Source: an uncultured Oscillospiraceae bacterium (GTDB lineage: Bacteria > Bacillota > Clostridia > Oscillospirales > Oscillospiraceae). Taken from it: 64,000 bases of DNA. Shown here piece by piece: positions 1 to 6,315 of this stretch. The notes beneath the pieces were generated by a model that saw nothing but the letters and a program-made list of their open reading frames with translations, searched no databases and had not been told where the DNA came from. Where the stretch lies: assembly GCA_947630375.1 (NCBI GenBank), contig CANRHH010000005.1:23327-87326 (forward strand). Direction: 5' to 3'. Every line of letters starts with the position of its first letter. Within the stretch, counting starts at the first letter, position 1. A program made the position numbers and the translations under genes.

Positions 1-647
1 CCACTATGGCCTATTTTGTGGCCGAGGGCTATGTGCACACCCGGAACGTGAAGAAATACGCCCTCCGGCTGGCCCTGTTCGCCCTGCTCTCCTGGCCGGC
101 GTTCTGCCTGTTTGAGTTTGGCGTGCCGCCGGTCCGGCTGCTGGAGGGGCAGCTGCGCGGCACCGGCGTCTGGTGCTTCTATCTGGCCGCCCGGGGGCAG
201 ACTCTGGTGATCTATCCCTTCTTCGGCGTGATCTATACCCTGTTTTTAAGCCTGCTGGCCGTCTGGCTCTATGACGCCCGGCGCGTCCCCCTGCCCCTGC
301 GCATTTTGGGGATCGGCGCGCTGCTGCTCCTGTCCAAATTCGGGGACTGGCAGTATTTTGACCCGCTCTGGGCCCTGGTCTTTTTCGCCTTCCGGGACAG
401 GCCCCGGAAGATGTGGGCCCGCTACTGCCTGACGGCGGTCTTCGTGTTCGTGGCCTTCGCCCCCTGGGAGACCAATCCCCTGGAGGGGCTCTTCCAGTTA
501 GGGGTGTTTCTGGTGCCGCCGCTGCTGCTCTTTTTCTACAACGGCCAGGGCGGCAGCAAAAAGGCCGTGCACAAGTGGCTCTTTTACATCTTCTATCCCG
601 CCCACCTGCTGCTTCTGGCCTGGCTCAAATTCGGCCTTCTGCATTGA
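1..647 (+). CDS. TraX family membrane protein (5' end outside window)
   Basis: The frame is open to the left edge. The first in-frame ATG (position 6) has no ribosome binding site and lies inside the family signature MAYFVAEGYVHTRNVKKY, which in TraX proteins follows an N-terminal membrane segment, so the true start is upstream. About 213 residues are visible, with several hydrophobic helices and a C-terminal YPAHLLLLAWLK segment typical of the family. F-plasmid TraX acetylates pilin; chromosomal Firmicute relatives are polytopic, presumably acyltransferases with unknown substrate. The family call is firm, the function is not. Confidence 0.8.
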   Translation, partial: TMAYFVAEGYVHTRNVKKYALRLALFALLSWPAFCLFEFGVPPVRLLEGQLRGTGVWCFYLAARGQTLVIYPFFGVIYTLFLSLLAVWLYDARRVPLPLRILGIGALLLLSKFGDWQYFDPLWALVFFAFRDRPRKMWARYCLTAVFVFVAFAPWETNPLEGLFQLGVFLVPPLLLFFYNGQGGSKKAVHKWLFYIFYPAHLLLLAWLKFGLLH

Positions 648-650
648 AAA

Positions 651-677
651 AACAGCGGAGCGATACGCTCCGCTGTT
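651..677. terminator. Bidirectional intrinsic terminator
   Basis: A perfect 12-bp stem (AACAGCGGAGCG and its complement, loop ATA) has a T-run after it on the plus strand and an A-run before it. It sits between the convergent TraX-family gene and metQ and can serve both. The same stem arms recur in the terminator at 43170-43197. Confidence 0.9.
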
Positions 678-691
678 TTTTTACGGTCTAT

Positions 692-1594
692 TTAGAAGAT
701 GGCGACCACGGCGCCGTTGTAGGTCTCGTCAATGAAGGCCTTCACCGCGTCGGACTGGAGGGCCTTCAGCAGGGCCTGGACGGCCTCGTTGTTCTCGTTG
801 CCCTCTTTGACGCAGAGGATGTTGGCGTAGGTCTGGGCGCCCTCACCGGAGGCGTCCTCCACGGCCAGAGCGTCGGTGCCCGCGTTCAGGCCGCCCTGGA
901 GGGCATAATTGCCGTTGATGACAGCCAGGTCCACATCGGGCAGCACGGCGGTCAGCTGGGCAGCCTCGGTCTCCACGATCTCCACATTCTTGGGGTTCTC
1001 GGCGATGTCAAACTTGGTGGCGTTGGAGGAGGCGTCGATGCCGTCCTTCAGGGTGATCACGCCCTCCTGCTGGAGCAGGAGCAGGGCGCGGGTCTCGTTG
1101 GAGCCGTCGTTGGGAACGGCGATCGTGGCCCCGTCGGGCAGATCGGCCACAGAGGCGGTCTTGCCGGCATAGATGCCGAAGGGCTCATAGTGGATCAGGC
1201 CCACGCTGACCAGGTGGGTGTCATTCTCAGCGTTGAAGGTGTTCAGATAGGGAGTGTGCTGGAAGTAGTTGGCGTCCAGGTCCCCGTCCTCCACAGCCAG
1301 GTTGGGCTGCACATAGTCGCTGTACTCCACGATGTCCAGGGTGATGCCCTGCTCGGCCAGCACGTCCTTGACCTGCTCCAGGATCTCGGCATGGGGCGTG
1401 GGGGAAGCGCCCACCTTCAGGGTGACGGCGGCGGGGGCTTCTTCAGCGGGGGCCTCGGCGGCAGGAGCTTCCTCGGCGGGAGCTTCGGCAGTGGGGGCTT
1501 CGGTGGCGGCCGGGGCGGGGGCAGAGCTGCCGCCGCAGGCAGCCAGGGACAGGGCCAGAGCCAGGGCCAGGATCAGTGCAAACGTCTTTTTCAT
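692..1594 (-). CDS. metQ: MetQ methionine-binding lipoprotein
   Basis: Substrate-binding lipoprotein of the MetNIQ importer (NlpA/YaeC family), 300 residues. It has a KK signal peptide with lipobox LAAC, then a long Ala/Glu/Pro spacer (about residues 20-55), then the NlpA domain beginning VTLKVGASPTPHAEIL. The motif DLDANYFQHTPYL is typical of MetQ, and conserved NGNYAL lies near the C terminus. I chose the second ATG because AAGGAG lies 8 nt upstream; an ATG seven codons earlier has no such site. It is last in metN-metI-metQ, 73 nt after metI, and ends at a shared terminator. Confidence 0.93.
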   Translation of the reverse strand: MKKTFALILALALALSLAACGGSSAPAPAATEAPTAEAPAEEAPAAEAPAEEAPAAVTLKVGASPTPHAEILEQVKDVLAEQGITLDIVEYSDYVQPNLAVEDGDLDANYFQHTPYLNTFNAENDTHLVSVGLIHYEPFGIYAGKTASVADLPDGATIAVPNDGSNETRALLLLQQEGVITLKDGIDASSNATKFDIAENPKNVEIVETEAAQLTAVLPDVDLAVINGNYALQGGLNAGTDALAVEDASGEGAQTYANILCVKEGNENNEAVQALLKALQSDAVKAFIDETYNGAVVAIF

Positions 1595-1667
1595 GATGTT
1601 TCTCCTTTTCTTCATTTAAAATATAGGCTTGCTGTATGTAAAGGGTCTTGCGAACGATAAGAGAGGA

Positions 1668-2357
1668 TCACCGGCTTCGCTTGTCGGAGCGGCGGACGAT
1701 CCAGTTGCCCACGGCCTGGATCAGTTGCACCAGGACCACCAGAGCCAGCACCATCACATAGAGCACCAGGGGATTGGGCCGGTAGTAGCCGTAGTTGATG
1801 GCGATGGTGCCCAGGCCGCCGCCGCCTACGGCGCCGGACATGGCCCCGTAGCCGCAGACGGTGATCAGGGCCACCGTCAGGTTGGACAGCAGCGCGGGCT
1901 TTGCCTCGGGGATGAGCACCTTGCCCACGATCTGCATGGTGCCGGCGCCCATGGCCTGGGCCGCCTCCACCACCCCCGGGTCCACCTCCCGGATGGAGGT
2001 CTCCACCAGCCGGGCCACAAAAGGCGCGGCCGCCACCGTCAGCGGGATGATCATGGCCTTGCAGCCCACCCGGGTGCCCACCATCAGCTTGGACAGGGGC
2101 AGCACCATAATGAGCAGGATCAAAAAGGGGATCGAACGCATCAGGTTGATGATCAGGTTCACCGCCTGCATCAGAGGCTGGGGCAGGGGATGGATCCCGT
2201 CCTTGTCCCCGGTCACCAGCAGCACCCCCAAGGGCAGGCCGATGACGAAAGCCAGCAGCGTGGGCACGAAGGTCATCAGCAGGCTCTCCCCCACCGCGGT
2301 GAGAAACTCCTCCTGCATGATGTTTCTCAGCAGCTCCAGGCTCTTTTCACTGAACAT
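1668..2357 (-). CDS. metI: MetI methionine ABC transporter permease
   Basis: Inner-membrane permease of the methionine importer, 229 residues, the usual size for MetI. About five hydrophobic segments are visible. The EAA loop reads VEAAQAMGAGTMQIVGKVLIP, followed by the family motif GYGAMSGAVGGGGLG. It starts inside the last codons of metN (11-nt overlap), indicating translational coupling. Expression should follow the leader attenuator upstream of metN. Confidence 0.95.
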   Translation of the reverse strand: MFSEKSLELLRNIMQEEFLTAVGESLLMTFVPTLLAFVIGLPLGVLLVTGDKDGIHPLPQPLMQAVNLIINLMRSIPFLILLIMVLPLSKLMVGTRVGCKAMIIPLTVAAAPFVARLVETSIREVDPGVVEAAQAMGAGTMQIVGKVLIPEAKPALLSNLTVALITVCGYGAMSGAVGGGGLGTIAINYGYYRPNPLVLYVMVLALVVLVQLIQAVGNWIVRRSDKRSR

Positions 2358-3360
2358 AGTCGGTCACCTCCTCCGCGGTCACGCCGGGGACCTCCCGCAG
2401 GTAGATCAGGGCCCGGGCGGCCTCCGTCTCGTCCTGGGGCAGGCCCAGGACCATCTCGCCAAAGGTCTCGTCCCCGATGGAGCGGGTGTCGGCGCTGATG
2501 ATGTTGAGCATGATGCCCTGTTTCGCCGCCAGGCCGGAGATGATGGGCTCCCCGGCGGAGGCGCCGTTGAACACCAGGCGCACCAGCCGGTTTTCCGGCA
2601 GCACGTGGATCTTCTTCCCCTCCGGCATCACCAGCCGGCGGCCCGCCTCCGTGCGGGGGTTGGAGAAGATATCCGCCACGGCGCCCTCCTCCTGGATGAC
2701 GCCGCCGTCCAGGATGGCCACCCGGCTGCAGATCTGCTGCACCACCCGCATCTCGTGGGTGATGACCACCACGGTGACCCCTAAGCTCCGGTTCAGCTCC
2801 TTGAGCAGGGCCAGAATGGACTGGGTGGTGGTGGGGTCCAGGGCGGAGGTGGCCTCATCGCACAGCAGCACCTTGGGGTCGCTGGCCAGGGCCCGGGCGA
2901 TGGCGATGCGCTGCTTCTGGCCGCCGGAGAGCTGGGAAGGATAGGAGTCCGCCTTATCCGGCAGCCCCACGATCTCCAGCAGCTCCCGGGCCCGCTTTTT
3001 CCGCCAGCCCGCCTCGCCCCGCAGGCCGTTCAGCTCCAGGGGGAAGCAGATGTTCTCCAGCGCGGTCCGCTGCATCAGCAGGTTGAAGCCCTGGAAGATC
3101 ATGCTCATGCCCTGCCGGGCCTTTCGCAGCTCTTTGGGCCCCATGGCGGTCAGATCCTTCCCGTCCAGCAGTACCTGGCCGGAAGTGGGCCGCTCCAGCA
3201 GGTTGATACAGCGCACCAGGGTGCTCTTGCCCGCGCCGGACAGGCCGATGATGCCGAAGATCTCCCCATCGTTGATGGTCAGATTGATGTTGTCCAGGGC
3301 CTGGAGCTGGCTCCCGTCCGGCATAGGGAAGCTTTTGCAAAGCTGTTTGATCTCGATCAT
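2347..3360 (-). CDS. metN: MetN methionine ABC transporter ATPase
   Basis: ATP-binding subunit of the D/L-methionine importer, 337 residues. Walker A GLSGAGKST, Q-loop FQGFNLL, signature LSGGQKQR and Walker B VLLCDEATSALD are all visible. The C-terminal 80 residues (from about LVRLVFNG) form a NIL domain, which in characterised MetN binds methionine and inhibits transport. I start at ATG (MIEIKQLCKSF), the standard N terminus; an upstream in-frame TTG would add seven residues. The start lies 41 nt after the attenuator T-run, so transcription must pass the terminator to reach this gene. Confidence 0.95.
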   Translation of the reverse strand: MIEIKQLCKSFPMPDGSQLQALDNINLTINDGEIFGIIGLSGAGKSTLVRCINLLERPTSGQVLLDGKDLTAMGPKELRKARQGMSMIFQGFNLLMQRTALENICFPLELNGLRGEAGWRKKRARELLEIVGLPDKADSYPSQLSGGQKQRIAIARALASDPKVLLCDEATSALDPTTTQSILALLKELNRSLGVTVVVITHEMRVVQQICSRVAILDGGVIQEEGAVADIFSNPRTEAGRRLVMPEGKKIHVLPENRLVRLVFNGASAGEPIISGLAAKQGIMLNIISADTRSIGDETFGEMVLGLPQDETEAARALIYLREVPGVTAEEVTDYVQ

Positions 3361-3400
3361 ATCTGTCTTTTTCCACCCCAAAGCTCAAATTAAATGCGTG

Positions 3401-3438
3401 AAAAAAGGACCGGGAAGCTCGCTTTTGCTTCCCGGTCC
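3401..3438 (-). terminator. Intrinsic terminator in the metN leader (attenuator)
   Basis: On the minus strand a perfect 12-bp stem (GGACCGGGAAGC / GCTTCCCGGTCC, 8-nt loop) is followed directly by six T residues. It lies between the stop of the Met-rich leader peptide (20 nt upstream) and the metN start (41 nt downstream). A strong terminator between promoter and first structural gene is the layout of transcription attenuation. A weak candidate antiterminator is AGGUUCGCU in the peptide coding region (3478-3486) pairing with AGCGAGCUU (3415-3423), which would occupy the loop and the start of the 3' arm. Confidence 0.88.
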
Positions 3439-3458
3439 TGTGGTCTCAAAAAAAGAAC

Positions 3459-3569
3459 TCAGACGGCTGTGAAACAGAGCGAACCTTGTTTTTGCCCGCG
3501 CATCATCATGCACATGCGGAACATGTACATCATAGCCATCATGCAGCTGTTGGCTACGCGGGTCTGCAT
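3459..3569 (-). CDS. Methionine-rich leader peptide of metNIQ (36 aa)
   Basis: A short ORF with AAGGAG 9 nt before ATG encodes 36 residues, ten of them Met. Nine Met codons fall in codons 10-23, in the run MMAMMYMFRMCMMM. It starts about 25 nt after the predicted transcription start, and its stop lies 20 nt before an intrinsic terminator. This parallels His, Trp and Leu leader peptides, in which ribosome stalling at the cognate codons prevents terminator folding. The amino acid sensed, Met (or Met-tRNA), matches the operon's substrate. Function is inferred from layout and codon content; I see no S-box or T-box consensus here. Confidence 0.82.
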   Translation of the reverse strand: MQTRVANSCMMAMMYMFRMCMMMRGQKQGSLCFTAV

Positions 3570-3600
3570 CACAGGTCGCTCCTTTTCTGGAATTAGCCGC

Positions 3601-3629
3601 ATTATAAAGCCGGCGCCCCGGTTTGTCAA
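3601..3629 (-). promoter_or_regulatory. Promoter of the metNIQ operon
   Basis: Consensus -35 TTGACA and -10 TATAAT with 17-bp spacing, reading leftward. The predicted start is near 3594, giving a leader of about 234 nt before metN that contains the Met peptide and attenuator. Confidence 0.85.
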
Positions 3630-3760
3630 CCGGTTCTTTGAAATTTTTGTGCTTTTTTATAAAAAACGCCCAATCTCCTCCGGCGGCTCCCCTTTCTCTT
3701 CATGCCCTATCACTAAAAGGGCCGCACCAAAGGCTGCCTGAGGCGGCTTAAAAGCGCCGG

Positions 3761-3789
3761 TTGAAAAGCGCCGGGCTTTATGTTATATT
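3761..3789 (+). promoter_or_regulatory. Promoter of the polytopic membrane protein gene
   Basis: TTGAAA and TATATT separated by 17 bp, with AAAGGAG and the ATG of the next gene about 30 nt downstream. It diverges from the metNIQ promoter. Confidence 0.75.
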
Positions 3790-3820
3790 TTAAGACAGAA
3801 GCACAAAGGAGTTGACGCTT

Positions 3821-5587
3821 ATGATCGCCACGGCGCTGCGCATGTTCCTCTTCCTGCTCTCCATGGGGGGCTATATCCTGTATATCCGAAACAAGTGGGG
3901 CGTCCGCCTGGAATTTGCCCCGGCCCTGTTCTGCGCCGGGATCAGCGGCGTTCTGCTGTGTGCGGGGCTGCTGAATCTGCTGCCCCTGGCCTGGCCGCTG
4001 CTCTTTTTAGGGGGCCTCTGGCTGCTGGCCGTGTACGGCCGGGCCTGGTGGAGCTCCCGCGCCCCCCTGCCCCGGCGGGAGCTGCTGCTTTGCGGGGCCT
4101 TCGTGCTGGCCGCGGGCTATTTTGCCCTGCTGCTCTGGGATATCCGGGTCAACGAGTATGACAATTTCAGCCACTACGCCACCGTTTTGATGGACATGCT
4201 CCGCTCCAATATCCTGCCCAGCTTCAAAAGCATCAACATCGACTTTCAGGCCTACCCGGTGGGCAGCACCCTGTTTCAGTACTATGTGTGCCGGGTGGTG
4301 GGGGCCAAAGAGCATGTGGCCCTGTGGGCCAATATGCTCATCAACCTCAGCGGCATCTTCTCCCTGGCCGCCTTTGCCCGGCGGAAAAACGGCGGGCTCA
4401 TCCCGGTGGCCGCCTTCGGCCTCTTCGCCCTGATCTGGCGGGCGGATATGAACAGCCTTCTGGTGGACACCATCCAGCCCCTCAGCGCCGTGGCCGCCTT
4501 TGCCATGCTCTACTATTACCGGGGCCAGGGCAGAAAGACCGCCCTGCTGGCCGCGCTGATCCTCTCCTTCGTCATCAACATCAAAAACAGCGGCGTCTAT
4601 TTCGCCGGGGTCTGCCTGCTCTGCCTCTGGTTCTGGGGCGGGAAGCGGCCCCTCCGCCGCCGGGTCGGGGATGTCTGGATCCCCGCCGCCGTCTGCGCCG
4701 GGCTGCTGCTGATCTGGCAGCGGCACACCGCCATGGTCTATTATGACGCGGCCCACTCCAAGCACGCCCTGACGCCCCACTATCTCCTGTTCACCATCCG
4801 GGAAAAGCATCTGGAAAACGTCACCGGGACCGCCAAAGCCCTGCTCCGGGAGACCTTCAGCCTCGCCAGCCCGGTCTTTGTCTCTCTGCTGCTGCTCACC
4901 CTGGCCCTGGTCCTCCTCGCCCTGCTCTTCAAAAGCGGCCGGGGCGCCTGTCTCCGGGCGCTGGCCTGGTCCTGGGGCCTGTATCTGAGCTACCATCTGG
5001 GCCTCTACGCCATGTACGTGTTCTCCATGCCCGCCGGCGGGGATCTGGGCCTGGCCGGCTATGACCGCTACGCCGGGACCGGGATGGTCTTTCTCATGGG
5101 GGTGGCCTGTGTGCTGGTCATGGACGGCTTCGATCCGGGCGCCCTGCCGGCCGGCAAGCGGCCCCTGGCCCTGCTGGCCCTGCTGCTGTTCCTTCTGCCC
5201 CTGTTCCCCTACCGGCAGAAAGCCGTGTCCCTCTGGTCCCACAGCTACCACCAGAAGCTCTACGAGGAGACTGACCGGTATCTGCTGGATCAGGTGGTGG
5301 AGCGCTATGCGCCGCCGGAGCGGATGCATTACGTGGTCTATACGGAAAAGGACCCGGACTATCTGTACTACCTGGCCCGGTACGACCTCTGGGTCAGCGA
5401 CCTGGTCACGGTGGACAGCCTGGAGGAGGCGCGGACGCCGGAGCTGCTGGAGGAAAACGATTACCTGATCCTCCTGTACAACACGCCCCAGGTCCGCCAG
5501 GTCCTGGCCTCTTACGGTCTGGACTGTCCGGAGGACGGCCAGCCGGCTATGCTCCGCCTGCCCGGCTATACGGATCCGGAGGAGTAA
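3821..5587 (+). CDS. Polytopic membrane protein, GT-C glycosyltransferase-like
   Basis: 588 residues with roughly ten or more hydrophobic helices, an outward acidic loop after the fourth (LWDIRVNEYDNFSHY), and a soluble C-terminal tail of about 120 residues. The D-x-FSH-type motif in the first large loop, followed by a long series of helices, resembles GT-C family sugar or polyprenyl-phosphate-sugar transferases, so a role in surface glycan assembly is possible. I cannot name a family with certainty. ATG chosen: AAAGGAG lies 9 nt upstream; a TTG three codons earlier overlaps that site. It is a single-gene unit with its own promoter and terminator. Confidence 0.6.
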   Translation: MIATALRMFLFLLSMGGYILYIRNKWGVRLEFAPALFCAGISGVLLCAGLLNLLPLAWPLLFLGGLWLLAVYGRAWWSSRAPLPRRELLLCGAFVLAAGYFALLLWDIRVNEYDNFSHYATVLMDMLRSNILPSFKSINIDFQAYPVGSTLFQYYVCRVVGAKEHVALWANMLINLSGIFSLAAFARRKNGGLIPVAAFGLFALIWRADMNSLLVDTIQPLSAVAAFAMLYYYRGQGRKTALLAALILSFVINIKNSGVYFAGVCLLCLWFWGGKRPLRRRVGDVWIPAAVCAGLLLIWQRHTAMVYYDAAHSKHALTPHYLLFTIREKHLENVTGTAKALLRETFSLASPVFVSLLLLTLALVLLALLFKSGRGACLRALAWSWGLYLSYHLGLYAMYVFSMPAGGDLGLAGYDRYAGTGMVFLMGVACVLVMDGFDPGALPAGKRPLALLALLLFLLPLFPYRQKAVSLWSHSYHQKLYEETDRYLLDQVVERYAPPERMHYVVYTEKDPDYLYYLARYDLWVSDLVTVDSLEEARTPELLEENDYLILLYNTPQVRQVLASYGLDCPEDGQPAMLRLPGYTDPEE

Positions 5588-5599
5588 AATCAAACCTTG

Positions 5600-5635
5600 C
5601 TCTCCGGCGAGAGACAAAAGTCTCTCGCCGGAGAG
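5600..5635. terminator. Intrinsic terminator
   Basis: Perfect 16-bp stem (CTCTCCGGCGAGAGAC and complement, loop AAAA) followed by ATATTTTT. It closes the membrane protein gene just before the feo promoter. Confidence 0.9.
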
Positions 5636-5667
5636 ATATTTTTCCCGAAAAAAGTTTCGTCCCCCTC

Positions 5668-5696
5668 TTGACAAGAACTGTTAGAGGTGTTAAACT
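5668..5696 (+). promoter_or_regulatory. Promoter of the feo operon
   Basis: TTGACA and TAAACT with 17-bp spacing. An operator-like inverted repeat covers the spacer and the -10 box, so a bound repressor would block RNA polymerase. Confidence 0.8.
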
Positions 5697-5754
5697 ATAG
5701 CGCGGTTAGGGAAATCTAACCTTTATATTCCCCCGCCGGTTAGAATCACCTAAC
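5680..5754 (+). promoter_or_regulatory. Three GTTAG-N6-CTAAC operators (DtxR-like)
   Basis: Inverted repeats of one form lie at 5680-5695 (GTTAG/TAAAC, one mismatch), 5705-5720 (GTTAG/CTAAC) and 5739-5754 (GTTAG/CTAAC), each with a 6-bp centre. The half-sites resemble DtxR/IdeR-family boxes (TTAGG...CCTAA). The first overlaps the -10 region. Iron-dependent repression of feo through such a protein is the likely function; no regulator gene is in the window. Confidence 0.72.
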
Positions 5755-5781
5755 TAATGTGAGACAAAAAAGGAGCGTAGG

Positions 5782-5994
5782 ATGATGCCGCTGACGCTGG
5801 CGCCTTTGGGCGAGGAAAACATCATCCGCCATGTGGGCGGGAATCCGGAGCTGAGAAAGCATCTGGAGGATATGGGCTTTGTGGCCGGAGGGCCGGTGAC
5901 GGTGGTATCCGCCATCGCGGGGAACCTGATCGTAAACGTGAAGGAATCCCGGGTGGCTATCAGCCGGGAGATGGCCGGCAAGATCATGATTTAA
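5782..5994 (+). CDS. feoA: FeoA, first copy
   Basis: 70-residue SH3-like FeoA protein, with typical MPLTLAPLGE N terminus and motif LRKHLEDMGFVAGGPVTVVS. FeoA is a small cytosolic partner needed for FeoB-driven ferrous iron uptake. AGGAG lies 6 nt before the ATG. It is first in a four-gene operon behind the DtxR-like operators, 16 nt before the second FeoA. Tandem FeoA genes are common in Clostridia. Confidence 0.92.
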   Translation: MMPLTLAPLGEENIIRHVGGNPELRKHLEDMGFVAGGPVTVVSAIAGNLIVNVKESRVAISREMAGKIMI

Positions 5995-6010
5995 GGAGGA
6001 AAGAGGACCC

Positions 6011-6262
6011 ATGAACACACTCAGACAGGCGGGCATCGGCTCCACGGTGAAGGTCGTCAAGCTCCATGGGGAGGGCGCGGTAAAGCGCCGGATCATGGAC
6101 ATGGGCATCACCAAGGGCGTGGAGGTGACGGTGCGCAAGGTAGCCCCCTTAGGGGACCCGGTGGAGGTCACCGTCCGGGGCTACGAGCTGTCCCTGCGCA
6201 AGGCCGATGCGGAGAGCATCGAGGTGGAACCCCTGGCCGGCAGCGGCCACCCCTACGCTTAA
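6011..6262 (+). CDS. feoA: FeoA, second copy
   Basis: 83-residue FeoA domain protein: LRQAGIGSTVKVVKLHGEG, then VKRRIMDMGITKGVEVTVRKVAPLGDP, then ELSLRKADAESIEV, the canonical FeoA pattern. It has a strong AAGGAGG site. It differs clearly from the first copy, so the two are not a recent duplication. It is followed by a small hairpin and a fourth operator-like site before feoB. Confidence 0.92.
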   Translation: MNTLRQAGIGSTVKVVKLHGEGAVKRRIMDMGITKGVEVTVRKVAPLGDPVEVTVRGYELSLRKADAESIEVEPLAGSGHPYA

Positions 6263-6282
6263 GGCCGTTTTTTCGGCCGGAA

Positions 6283-6298
6283 GTTAGAGAATATTAAC
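6283..6298 (+). promoter_or_regulatory. Fourth feo operator-like repeat before feoB
   Basis: GTTAG-N6-TTAAC, the spacing and half-site of the three upstream operators with one mismatch, lies 18 bp before the feoB ATG. It could give an internal control point or a roadblock for elongating polymerase. A hairpin GGCCG-T6-CGGCC (6263-6278) precedes it. Confidence 0.55.
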
Positions 6299-6315
6299 TA
6301 AAAGGAGCAGAAAAG

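Noticed and set aside
413-1660. Long ORF antisense to metQ
   Set aside because: It mirrors the GC-rich codon pattern of metQ and has no family features; many similar antisense frames occur (for example opposite the binding protein, OppD, the dockerin protein and the large kinase).
3361-3600. S-box, SAM or T-box riboswitch before metN
   Set aside because: I see no T-box AGGGUGG-like motif and no S-box core; the Met-rich ORF explains the terminator better.
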